Below, piece after piece: positions 52,424-60,963 of a DNA stretch of 64,000 nt. The notes beneath the pieces are model-generated. The model saw only the letters and a program-made list of their open reading frames with translations. It had not been told where the DNA came from and made no database searches. A program made the translations under genes and the position numbers. Each line of letters begins with the position of its first letter. The stretch's first letter is position 1. The DNA is from Yoonia maricola (GTDB lineage: Bacteria; Pseudomonadota; Alphaproteobacteria; Rhodobacterales; Rhodobacteraceae). The DNA lies in NCBI RefSeq assembly GCF_002797915.1, contig NZ_PGTY01000003.1, positions 372,001 through 436,000 of the forward strand. The letters are read 5' to 3'.

Positions 52424-52978
52424 TTACCCCCAAGGTGTCACACCCAGCGCATAGTGGATCGCCATGACAACGCAGACCACAACCAATGTGATGACAATCG
52501 CCACGATCTCTTTCCTGAATGGTGCCCGCGGCGGGCGCTCCCACGCGCCGTCCTGCGCATTGATCAACAGGATTTCCAGGATTGCCCAGATCAGCAATCC
52601 GCCGAACAAGATGAACGACGGCGTATCACCATTCACCAGCAAATGCGCCACAGCCCAGATCGAAAACCCGGTCAGTTGTGGATGCCGGATTTTGGTCCCT
52701 AACCAGATTTTCGCACCCTTTGCGCCGCTGGCCGCATAGAAATAGAATGCCAGAACCATCAACAGGTTGTTGATCCCAACCCACATCGGTTCGCGCCCCC
52801 AATACACCGCACCATCGGCGGCACGATAGCCCAGCACCATCAAGACGATGGAAGCAACGATCAGAACCGCGACCAACCCCTTGCCCGGCTCACCCAGTTT
52901 CGCCCGTGGCCCAGGGGCCACCCGTTTAAAGAAATGCGCCGCCCACCAAAGGACAACGCCTGCAATGAGTAGTGTCAT
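52424..52978 (-). CDS. NnrU family integral membrane protein
   Basis: A 184-residue membrane protein with six hydrophobic segments and the NnrU signature GTKIRHPQLTGFSIWAVAHLLVNGD. NnrU was first linked to nitrite/nitric oxide metabolism in Rhodobacter, but most family members occur without denitrification genes; distant relatives are isoprenylcysteine-methyltransferase-like. No nitrogen-oxide genes are in this window. Overlaps mcl2 upstream by 4 nt. Confidence 0.85.
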   Translation of the reverse strand: MTLLIAGVVLWWAAHFFKRVAPGPRAKLGEPGKGLVAVLIVASIVLMVLGYRAADGAVYWGREPMWVGINNLLMVLAFYFYAASGAKGAKIWLGTKIRHPQLTGFSIWAVAHLLVNGDTPSFILFGGLLIWAILEILLINAQDGAWERPPRAPFRKEIVAIVITLVVVCVVMAIHYALGVTPWG

Positions 52979-53817
52979 GTCGTCTCCAATGCGGCGATGG
53001 CGTCAGCTTTCGCCAAGGTCGCGCGGGCTGTCACAATATGCAAGTTCTCAACGATGCGCCCATCGACGACAGCAACACCCTGCCCTTCGGCTTCTGCTGC
53101 CTCGAACGCCGCAATCTGACGACGGGCGAGATCAATCTCGGCTTCGGTCGGACCAAAAGCGGCATTCGCAATCGCAATCTGAGCCGGATGGATCAGCGTC
53201 TTGCCGTCAAAGCCCATATCGCGGCCCTCTTCACATTCCGCACGCAGGCCGTCTTCGTCCTTGAAGGCATTATAGACACCGTCCAGCGCCACAATCCTCG
53301 CAGCCTTCGCAGCCAACATGCAGTGCTGCAATGACATCATAAGCGCCGCACGGCTGCGCGAATTGAGGTCCTTGGCCAGATCATTCGTTCCCAGCACAAA
53401 TCCTGCAATGCGCGGGTGGGCGGCGATGCTTTCGGCATTCAGTATCCCCTGCGGCGTTTCCATCATTGCCCAGATGGGCAGGTCAGGCACCAAAGCCGCC
53501 AACGCATCCACATCAGCGGGGCCATTCACCTTGGGTAACAAGATTGCATCGCAATTCATCGCTGCAACCGCTGCAGCATCTGCGCGCCCCCATTCCGTAT
53601 CCAGCCCATTGATCCGTACGATCTTCAACCGCGCGCCATAGCCGTTCTCAGCCAAAGCCGCATAAAGCGTATCGCGCGCTGCGACCTTGGCATCGGGCGT
53701 AACCGCATCCTCCAGATCAAACAGGATCACATCGACAGGCAACCCCCGCGCCTTGTCCAATGCGCGGTCCTTGGACCCCGGAATATAGAGGGCGGAACGG
53801 TAAGGACGGTCATGCAT
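52975..53817 (-). CDS. mcl2: HpcH/HpaI-family CoA-ester lyase, probable (3S)-malyl-CoA thioesterase
   Basis: A 280-residue member of the citrate-lyase-beta-like family: SALYIPGSKDRALDKARGLPVDVILFDLEDAV (metal-binding DLEDAV), LKIVRINGLDTEWG, ILLPKVNGPADVDAL, WAMMETPQGILNAESIA and DGKTLIHPAQIAIANAAF. The family includes malyl-CoA/beta-methylmalyl-CoA lyase (Mcl1) and malyl-CoA thioesterase (Mcl2), both in the ethylmalonyl-CoA pathway; Mcl1 is usually longer (about 318 residues). Length and the neighbouring mch favour Mcl2. The ATG at 53817 has GAGGAA upstream. An 8-bp palindrome TTGCGCAA lies 22 nt before the start (53839-53846). Confidence 0.8.
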   Translation of the reverse strand: MHDRPYRSALYIPGSKDRALDKARGLPVDVILFDLEDAVTPDAKVAARDTLYAALAENGYGARLKIVRINGLDTEWGRADAAAVAAMNCDAILLPKVNGPADVDALAALVPDLPIWAMMETPQGILNAESIAAHPRIAGFVLGTNDLAKDLNSRSRAALMMSLQHCMLAAKAARIVALDGVYNAFKDEDGLRAECEEGRDMGFDGKTLIHPAQIAIANAAFGPTEAEIDLARRQIAAFEAAEAEGQGVAVVDGRIVENLHIVTARATLAKADAIAALETT

Positions 53818-54011
53818 CGAATCTTCCTCGCAATAAAGTTGCGCAAACAACGCCAGATTTGAGCAGATCATTCAAGACCAAATTGCCGCGACGCAGCGAC
53901 CAGAGCCATCGTTACGGTGTGTTAACCATTTTCGCGGAAGTTAGTCGGACAATTTGATCCACTTGCACGGTCACAGCCCTCCGCTGTGGCCCAGCGGAAA
54001 AGGGGAACCAA

Positions 54012-54326
54012 ATGAAACGCACATTCTTTCTGATGTCCTTCGGGATCGGCGCGATGATGATCGCGGCACAACAAACGCAAGCGCAATCAAACAATTGCGC
54101 GGAACATGACATCGTTGTCGAACGGTTGGCCCAAGCTTACGGCGAAAGCCGCCAATCCATCGGTTTGGGCAGTGATAATGCGGTGGTAGAGGTTTTTGCC
54201 TCAATGGACACAGGCTCTTGGACCATCACGGTCACCCGCCCCGGCGGGCCGACCTGCTTGGTCGCCGCAGGCCAAGCCTATCAATACCTCAATGAACCTC
54301 TGGCAAACTTCGACAGCCAAAGCTGA
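54012..54326 (+). CDS. Small secreted protein of unknown function (104 aa)
   Basis: A 104-residue protein with a signal peptide (MKRTFFLMSFGIGAMMIAAQQTQA, cleavage about residue 24-25). The mature part begins QSNNCAEHDIVVERLAQAYGESRQSIGLG and ends with a conserved-looking GPTCLVAAGQAYQYL. Two Cys residues may pair in the periplasm. It resembles small exported proteins common in Rhodobacterales, with no assigned function. Divergent from mcl2, convergent with the TauE-like gene. GGGGAACC precedes the ATG. Confidence 0.7.
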   Translation: MKRTFFLMSFGIGAMMIAAQQTQAQSNNCAEHDIVVERLAQAYGESRQSIGLGSDNAVVEVFASMDTGSWTITVTRPGGPTCLVAAGQAYQYLNEPLANFDSQS

Positions 54327-54340
54327 CGTCAAAGTCCGGC

Positions 54341-55096
54341 TTATACCAGCGCAATCCAGATAAGCCGGACACCCGTTAAGACGAGCAGGATATAGGTCAG
54401 CCCAAAGAACAACCGCTCTGGCACCAAATGATGCGCCTTTACACCGATCCACGCGCCCAACAGCGCAAAAGGTGCAAGGACAAGACTGCCCATCACCGTA
54501 TCCCAGCTAAAAATACCAAGAAATGCATAGGGCACCGCCTTCATCCAGTTGATCGCCCAGAACGCAACAACAGTGGTCGCCTGATACGCAGTTTTGCTCA
54601 GGCCTTGTGACAACAAAAACACTGCGGCAGGCGGCCCACCGGCATGGCTGACAAAGCTGGTGAAACCGCTGACCATACCCGCAAACCATGCCACAGGCGC
54701 ACGGAATGGCATCCCCTTGATCGTCAGCCAACCGCGTGCCCGGCTCCACTGGAAGGCGACAAACGCCAGACAAATCACACCGATCAAAAGACGAAACACA
54801 TCAGCGTCGACAATTGCATAAAGCCACGCCGCTATGATGCATCCCGGCACGGCCCCGATCATCAAACCCTTGGCAGAGGGCCAATGCCACTTGCCCCAAT
54901 AAGGTTTTAATGCAGCCGCATCGACCAACATAAAGAGCGGCAGCACAATCCCTAAAGCAGTCCCCGGCGGCACCACAAGCGCCAGAATCGCACCCGCAAC
55001 GAATGCAGCCCCAGACCCAAAACCACCTTTTGAGATCCCGCCAAAGATGATCGCGGGGATGCCGACTGCAAAAAATTGCCATCCGAACTCAGTCAC
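54341..55096 (-). CDS. TauE/SafE family membrane transporter
   Basis: A 251-residue polytopic protein of the TauE/SafE family with seven or eight helices and the two glycine-rich openings (IFGGISKGGFGSGAAFVAGAILAL; AGMVSGFTSFVSHAGGPPAAVFLLSQGL). It is a shorter paralogue of the exporter at 35901, lacks a TIGR02186 partner, and so probably has a different anion substrate. Single gene, divergent from mdh with 160 nt between starts. Confidence 0.85.
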   Translation of the reverse strand: MTEFGWQFFAVGIPAIIFGGISKGGFGSGAAFVAGAILALVVPPGTALGIVLPLFMLVDAAALKPYWGKWHWPSAKGLMIGAVPGCIIAAWLYAIVDADVFRLLIGVICLAFVAFQWSRARGWLTIKGMPFRAPVAWFAGMVSGFTSFVSHAGGPPAAVFLLSQGLSKTAYQATTVVAFWAINWMKAVPYAFLGIFSWDTVMGSLVLAPFALLGAWIGVKAHHLVPERLFFGLTYILLVLTGVRLIWIALV

Positions 55097-55154
55097 TTGG
55101 ATGTACCGATTTGTCCTTCATTCACCTTTCGTTAGCGGTTTGAGGCCCGCTTGA

Positions 55155-56219
<1,065 letters not shown>

Positions 56220-56242
56220 AGGCGCACCCCGTATCTAAAAAC

Positions 56243-56270
56243 AAAGGGCCGTCCGTGGGGACGGCCCTTT
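56243..56270. terminator. Bidirectional terminator between mdh and the glycosyltransferase
   Basis: Perfect 12-bp stem AAAGGGCCGTCC / GGACGGCCCTTT with a GTGG loop. A- and T-runs on both sides of the G+C stem allow it to end transcription of mdh (+) and of the convergent glycosyltransferase gene (-). Confidence 0.92.
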
Positions 56271-56280
56271 CGCTTTCGAC

Positions 56281-57291
56281 TTATGCGCGCAAAAACTTAA
56301 GCACATGTGCCTTCTTGCGCTGCAACCAAGCATCCAACACATCAGGTCGCAGATCGGCAGGTTGATCAGGAAACCATCGTGCAATGGGCTCGGATGGGTC
56401 AAATGATGGCTCCACCCACAGCCCCATAGTTTTCAGCAAATCAATCAACGCAGCATCCGGTCGCTTCAAGCGATCATAAAGCGCCTCTGCCCCGTCAGGA
56501 TCAGCAATCAAAGCATCCGCCTGCTTGCGCCGATGATCCGAAGGCGGCATCCCATCGCGTTTCTCCAAGGCGTACACCATGCGGGCCAGCTTATAAGTCC
56601 AGAATGCCGTTGTGAGACCATCGAAATGCAGTAATTCCAGCGCATCAACATGCGCTCTTTCCAAGGCTACCTCCTGATCGGATCGCACCGGACGCGGACG
56701 ATGGATCGACATGTTTAACGCACGCCCTTTGCGAACAAACGCCTTTCCCTGCGAATGCCCGGTCAGACCACGATACGTCAGATCATAATCCAGGCCAAAA
56801 ATTCGGCGACCCCGCGCAGCAGGCTCCCGAAAGGGCCTGCGAAAGGCACCTTCAAAGATGTTCTGCGTGGGCGACCTCGCGGCATGCACGCGCTCGGCCA
56901 CCTGTACAACAAGGCCATCAACCCCGTCATCAACGCCAGCCAATGTTTCGGCCACGGGCATGCGTGGCCAAAGAAATTCATCCGCATCGCAATGGATCAG
57001 CCAGTCGGCTTCCATCTGCGCGTAAGCATCGCGCGCATTGCGCACCTGCCGCACCTGATGTCGGCGCGGTCGGCTTTTGCCGACGCGCAGCCAGTGCGCA
57101 TCATCACACATCAAGACAGTCACTTGCGGCAAATGACGCAGCACGGACCCCACAGGATCACCAGGTTTGTCACAGTAGATAAAGATACGGGCAGCCCCCA
57201 AGGATAGGTACCAGGCCACAAACGCCTGAACCAATGCTGGCGGTTCATCCACCGTCGCAACCACGGCCCAGGTTGGTGTATTCTTCGTCAT
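56281..57291 (-). CDS. Glycosyltransferase family 2-like protein
   Basis: A 336-residue soluble protein with a GT2-like N-terminus (TWAVVATVDEPPALVQAFVAWYLSLGA; IFIYCDKPGDPV) and a DxD-like motif in the WLIHCDADEFLWP segment (residues about 95-105), as in the Glyco_tranf_2_4 / DUF23-like group. Probably transfers a sugar to a surface glycan; acceptor unknown. The start at 57291 has AAGGAC upstream. Starting at the far upstream ATG (57453) would translate through the paired operator and promoter region of sucC, so I reject it. Its insertion separates mdh from sucC, which are usually adjacent in this group. Confidence 0.78.
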   Translation of the reverse strand: MTKNTPTWAVVATVDEPPALVQAFVAWYLSLGAARIFIYCDKPGDPVGSVLRHLPQVTVLMCDDAHWLRVGKSRPRRHQVRQVRNARDAYAQMEADWLIHCDADEFLWPRMPVAETLAGVDDGVDGLVVQVAERVHAARSPTQNIFEGAFRRPFREPAARGRRIFGLDYDLTYRGLTGHSQGKAFVRKGRALNMSIHRPRPVRSDQEVALERAHVDALELLHFDGLTTAFWTYKLARMVYALEKRDGMPPSDHRRKQADALIADPDGAEALYDRLKRPDAALIDLLKTMGLWVEPSFDPSEPIARWFPDQPADLRPDVLDAWLQRKKAHVLKFLRA

Positions 57292-57365
57292 ACTGTCCTT
57301 GCTATCATCTTCGCGAATCTTAAAAAACCAGTTAAACTTGATAGCGTTGGCGCTATTTCCTTTTT

Positions 57366-57396
57366 TGTGATCACACTCAAAATTTCTGTGATCACA
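57366..57396. promoter_or_regulatory. Paired TGTGATCACA operator upstream of sucC
   Basis: TGTGATCACA at 57366-57375 and 57387-57396, again exactly 21 bp apart, 99 nt before the sucC ATG and 75 nt before the divergent glycosyltransferase start. Same sequence and spacing as the sdhC copy. A small hairpin (ATAGCG/CGCTAT) with a T-run lies just upstream at 57341-57366. Confidence 0.75.
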
Positions 57397-57494
57397 AATG
57401 TGCGAATTTCGGGTGGTTTGGTGATTTTCCCTTAGAAACCCGATTTTTTCCATGTTTAGCTAGACGCAACCGTAGCCACATTGGAAATGTCCCC

Positions 57495-58688
57495 ATGAAC
57501 ATTCACGAATATCAGGCCAAAGCTTTGTTGCGCAGCTATGGCGCGCCCGTTTCAGACGGTCGCCCAGTGACCCGCGCCGAAGACGCCAAAACCGCCGCTG
57601 GCGAAATGGACGGCCCCCTTTGGGTGGTCAAAGCGCAAATCCACGCGGGTGGCCGGGGCAAAGGCAAGTTCAAAGAGGCCGACGCCGGTGAAGCAGGCGG
57701 TGTGCGTCTGGCCAAATCGGTTGAAGAGGCAGCGACAGAAGCAAAGCGTATGCTGGGCCGCACATTGGTCACGCACCAGACCGGCCCTGCGGGTAAGCAA
57801 GTCAACCGCATCTATATTGAAGACGGCTCCGGCATCGAGACAGAAATGTACCTCGCCCTGCTGGTTGACCGTCAGACCAGCCGCATCGGTTTCGTCTGCT
57901 CCACCGAAGGCGGCATGGACATCGAAGAAGTGGCCGAGAACACGCCAGAGAAAATCCTCAACTTCACCGTTGATCCCGCCACAGGCTACCAGCCTTTCCA
58001 CGGCCGCCGCGTCGCCTTCGCGCTTGGCTTGACCGGCAATCAGGTCAAGCAATGTGTGAAACTGATGGACCAATTGTACCAAGCCTTCGTCGAAAAAGAC
58101 ATGGAGATGCTGGAGATTAACCCGCTGATCGTCACTGATGGTGGCGACCTCAAAGTGCTCGACGCCAAGGTCGCCTTCGACGGCAACGCGGTCTACCGCC
58201 ACGCCGATGTCGCCGCCCTGCGCGACGAAACGGAAGAGGACCCCAAGGAACTCGCCGCATCGAAGTTTGACCTCAACTACATCGCGCTCGACGGTGAAAT
58301 CGGCTGCATGGTCAACGGCGCGGGCCTTGCCATGGCGACGATGGACATCATCAAGCTTTACGGGGCCGAACCTGCCAACTTCCTCGATGTCGGCGGCGGT
58401 GCAACGAAAGAAAAAGTAACCGAGGCGTTCAAAATCATCACCTCTGACCCGCAGGTCAAAGGCATCCTTGTAAACATCTTCGGCGGCATCATGCGCTGCG
58501 ACGTGATCGCCGAAGGCGTTGTGTCCGCGGTGAAAGAGGTCGGCCTGCAAGTACCACTCGTCGTCCGCCTCGAAGGGACGAACGTCGAAGAAGGCAAGCG
58601 GATCATCAATGAAAGCGACGTTGATGTGATTGCGGCTGATGATTTGAAGGACGGTGCCGAGAAAATCGTGAAGGCGGTGAAGGGGTAA
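57495..58688 (+). CDS. sucC: Succinyl-CoA synthetase beta subunit (ADP-forming)
   Basis: Beta subunit of the TCA-cycle ligase making succinate and ATP from succinyl-CoA. 397 residues: ATP-grasp domain starting [68 protein letters not shown] (metal ligands), then the CoA-ligase-like domain with [21 protein letters not shown] and [19 protein letters not shown]. First gene of the suc operon; in most relatives sucD follows directly, but here an unrelated 171-residue gene intervenes. Confidence 0.97.
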   Translation: MNIHEYQAKALLRSYGAPVSDGRPVTRAEDAKTAAGEMDGPLWVVKAQIHAGGRGKGKFKEADAGEAGGVRLAKSVEEAATEAKRMLGRTLVTHQTGPAGKQVNRIYIEDGSGIETEMYLALLVDRQTSRIGFVCSTEGGMDIEEVAENTPEKILNFTVDPATGYQPFHGRRVAFALGLTGNQVKQCVKLMDQLYQAFVEKDMEMLEINPLIVTDGGDLKVLDAKVAFDGNAVYRHADVAALRDETEEDPKELAASKFDLNYIALDGEIGCMVNGAGLAMATMDIIKLYGAEPANFLDVGGGATKEKVTEAFKIITSDPQVKGILVNIFGGIMRCDVIAEGVVSAVKEVGLQVPLVVRLEGTNVEEGKRIINESDVDVIAADDLKDGAEKIVKAVKG

Positions 58689-58713
58689 TGAGCCAAACAA
58701 GAAAGAAATTGGT

Positions 58714-59229
58714 ATGGATGTAGGGCCTCTTCACTCTCCCATCTATGTCAAAGGTGACCGATCATTCTATTGGATTGGCCTAGCGACGGGAGTATTCTTT
58801 ACTTTCTCAGGGGTCGTGGGCCTTCTCTATAAGGATGCTATGGGCCTAGGTTTCTTCGACAATCTGTGGTCAGGCCTCTTCATTGTCGTTGGGATTGGAC
58901 TTGTCCTGTTGAACTCATTCAAGCTTCTCTACAAACCCCTGTATCGATACAAAATCACGACTGAGACATTTCAGGACGTTTGGAGATTCACTAAGAAGAT
59001 TCATTGGGAAGATGTTGTTTGTCGCACCCAAAAGTTTAAGGGTAAGACCTATATCTCACTTGATTTCGCTGGGTGCGCTAGAGGCGCATCAGAGCAAGAT
59101 GATGCTGACAACCGCCAATGGGCGCCCATCACCCTTTCAGAAGACCAATTCGATACAAAGGAAAACTGGTCTCGGTTTGTATCGCTGATCAGCAAAAACA
59201 ACGGAGCGACTTCCAGTAGTCGGATCTGA
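58714..59229 (+). CDS. Unknown membrane protein inserted between sucC and sucD (171 aa)
   Basis: A 171-residue protein with two membrane helices ([22 protein letters not shown] and [23 protein letters not shown], residues about 18-70) followed by a strand-rich soluble domain ([39 protein letters not shown]) that recalls bacterial PH-like (bPH/YdbS-like) domains. That likeness is an impression only. No strong ribosome binding site is visible. It is clearly A+T-richer than sucC and sucD and looks like a foreign insertion that keeps the operon orientation. Not known to function in the TCA cycle. Confidence 0.7.
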   Translation: MDVGPLHSPIYVKGDRSFYWIGLATGVFFTFSGVVGLLYKDAMGLGFFDNLWSGLFIVVGIGLVLLNSFKLLYKPLYRYKITTETFQDVWRFTKKIHWEDVVCRTQKFKGKTYISLDFAGCARGASEQDDADNRQWAPITLSEDQFDTKENWSRFVSLISKNNGATSSSRI

Positions 59230-59262
59230 CTTCAGTCAAAACACTCAAAAAAAGAGGGCTAA

Positions 59263-60144
59263 ATGGCCATTCTCGTAAACGAAAACACACGCGTCATCTG
59301 CCAAGGCCTCACCGGCTCGCAGGGGACATTCCACTCCGAACAGGCCATTGCCTATGGCACCAAGATGGTCGGCGGCGTGACCCCCGGCAAAGGCGGGCAG
59401 ACGCATCTGGACCTGCCGATCTTCAACTCGGTGCATGAGGCGAAACACGTGACCGAGGCCAATGCCTCTGTCATCTACGTGCCGCCGCCCTTCGCCGCGG
59501 ATTCGATCCTGGAGGCCATCGACGCCGAAATGGAACTGATCATCTGCATCACCGAAGGCATCCCTGTCCTCGACATGATGCGCGTGAAAAAGGCGCTGGA
59601 AGGCTCTGCATCGCGCCTCATCGGGCCCAACTGCCCGGGAATCATCACGCCCGATGCATGCAAAATCGGCATCATGCCCGGCCATATCCACAAGCGCGGG
59701 TCAGTCGGCGTTGTGTCCCGCTCTGGCACGCTGACTTATGAGGCGGTCAAGCAGACATCCGACAGCGGGCTGGGCCAATCCACCGCCGTGGGCATCGGCG
59801 GAGACCCGATCAAGGGGACCGAGCATATCGACGTGCTGGATATGTTCCTTGATGACGATGAAACCCATTCCATGATCATGATCGGCGAAATCGGCGGATC
59901 CGCCGAGGAAGAAGCCGCCGAATTCCTGACCGCCCAAAAGAAAAAAGGGCGCTGGAAGCCAACAGCCGGTTTCATCGCCGGCCGCACCGCCCCTCCCGGC
60001 CGCCGCATGGGCCACGCCGGTGCGATTGTCGCAGGCGGCAAAGGTGACGCGGAAAGCAAGATCGAGGCGATGAAGTCCGCAGGGATCGTGGTAGCCGACA
60101 GCCCCGCGACGCTGGGTGAAGCTGTGCTGGAAGCGATTGGGTAA
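59263..60144 (+). CDS. sucD: Succinyl-CoA synthetase alpha subunit
   Basis: Alpha subunit of succinyl-CoA synthetase. 293 residues: CoA-binding N-terminus ([38 protein letters not shown]), [54 protein letters not shown], and the phosphohistidine H251 in [13 protein letters not shown]. Follows the inserted membrane-protein gene by 33 nt (ribosome binding site AGAGGG). Directly downstream lie the inverted-repeat element and a second foreign-looking gene before sucA. Confidence 0.97.
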   Translation: MAILVNENTRVICQGLTGSQGTFHSEQAIAYGTKMVGGVTPGKGGQTHLDLPIFNSVHEAKHVTEANASVIYVPPPFAADSILEAIDAEMELIICITEGIPVLDMMRVKKALEGSASRLIGPNCPGIITPDACKIGIMPGHIHKRGSVGVVSRSGTLTYEAVKQTSDSGLGQSTAVGIGGDPIKGTEHIDVLDMFLDDDETHSMIMIGEIGGSAEEEAAEFLTAQKKKGRWKPTAGFIAGRTAPPGRRMGHAGAIVAGGKGDAESKIEAMKSAGIVVADSPATLGEAVLEAIG

Positions 60145-60153
60145 CGAAACGTG

Positions 60154-60221
60154 GAGGTCCTGGATCAAGTCCGGGACTTCGCAAACAATGCAACGCTGTC
60201 CCGGGTTTGATCCGGGACCTC
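60154..60221. repeat. REP-like inverted repeat after sucD
   Basis: Two 24-nt arms, 60154-60177 and 60198-60221, are inverted copies with two mismatches (left starts GAGGTCCTGGATCAAG, right ends TGATCCGGGACCTC), separated by 20 nt. Each arm is itself partly palindromic around GTCCCGG/CCGGGAC. The layout resembles short palindromic (REP/MITE-like) intergenic elements common in alphaproteobacteria. Transcribed into RNA it would form a long hairpin inside the suc operon. Confidence 0.75.
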
Positions 60222-60236
60222 AAACAGGACCCCGCT

Positions 60237-60953
60237 ATGGGACCGCTTGACGCCATCAGGAATGATTTTTCCGAACAAGAACGGGGCTGTTTTGCAGTGA
60301 TGGCTCTAATTCTGGCGCTGACTCTATTTCCGGATAGTGTGCAGGCCGAGGCCGCAGACTACTCGATGCAAGTCGATACTGCGCTCAAGTTTTGTCAGAA
60401 TCCCGAAATCGACAATACTTCTGAGGTTCAAGGACTTCTTGAAACCAATTGGCAAGTCGACTCAGAAGCATTGATTACAACTTGGTTCTCTAGGCGCATC
60501 AGCAATTATTGGTATGGCAACGAATCTGAATACTCCGAGCGTCACGCAGAATTCGTTTTTGGAACCACCATCTATGCTACATTGAGAGTCGTAGAACTCT
60601 CAGAAATTGATCCTGATCAGTCAGCATTTGCATACAGGGATGCTTATGTTTCAGACATAAACTTGAAATACGTTGACGGTAGTATGCAACAATATTGCCT
60701 TCTCTCCGGCCCTGCCGAACTGGAAAAACTTATCACCCAAAGACTTGGCATTGAACCACAGCCTTCTCTTTCGCCTGTCAGACGCAAGATTGAAACGTCT
60801 ATCGGCGATCAGGAAGTGCAACTGTATGTCAGAGATGATTCCATCCAACCTTTAGTCGCAGCCCTGACCGGAGATCTTAAAAGAGAAATAGAGTCTGATT
60901 GGGCACATCGTTTCAAACCCGTAACTCTCTTAATCTCTACACCGCGTCAGTAG
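60237..60953 (+). CDS. Unknown secreted protein inserted between sucD and sucA (238 aa)
   Basis: No family recognised. The region CFAVMALILALTLFPDSVQAEA (residues about 18-39 from the ATG at 60237) looks like a signal peptide with cleavage after VQA-E. An ATG at 60300 directly before it (MALILALTLFPDS) may be the true start, giving 217 residues. The mature protein is polar with aromatic-rich stretches (ITTWFSRRISNYWYGNESEY) and two Cys residues (FCQNP; QYCLLSG). Strongly A+T-richer than sucD and sucA, and placed immediately after the inverted-repeat element. A TTG at 60207 would start inside the repeat and is rejected. Confidence 0.6.
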   Translation: MGPLDAIRNDFSEQERGCFAVMALILALTLFPDSVQAEAADYSMQVDTALKFCQNPEIDNTSEVQGLLETNWQVDSEALITTWFSRRISNYWYGNESEYSERHAEFVFGTTIYATLRVVELSEIDPDQSAFAYRDAYVSDINLKYVDGSMQQYCLLSGPAELEKLITQRLGIEPQPSLSPVRRKIETSIGDQEVQLYVRDDSIQPLVAALTGDLKREIESDWAHRFKPVTLLISTPRQ

Positions 60954-60963
60954 GAGCAAATCC

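Noticed and set aside
53839-53846. TTGCGCAA palindrome upstream of mcl2 as part of the ccr/ecm regulon
   Set aside because: It resembles the GCAAA flank of the ecm site but lacks the 13-bp palindrome; 8-bp palindromes are common by chance.
57292-57453. 54-codon upstream extension of the glycosyltransferase gene
   Set aside because: It would translate through the paired TGTGATCACA operator and A+T-rich promoter region; the ATG at 57291 has its own AAGGAC site and begins the GT2-like sequence.
57552-58700. Long open frame (382 codons) antisense to sucC
   Set aside because: It mirrors the codon bias of sucC and encodes a His/Phe/Val-rich sequence with no domain; sucC is unmistakable.
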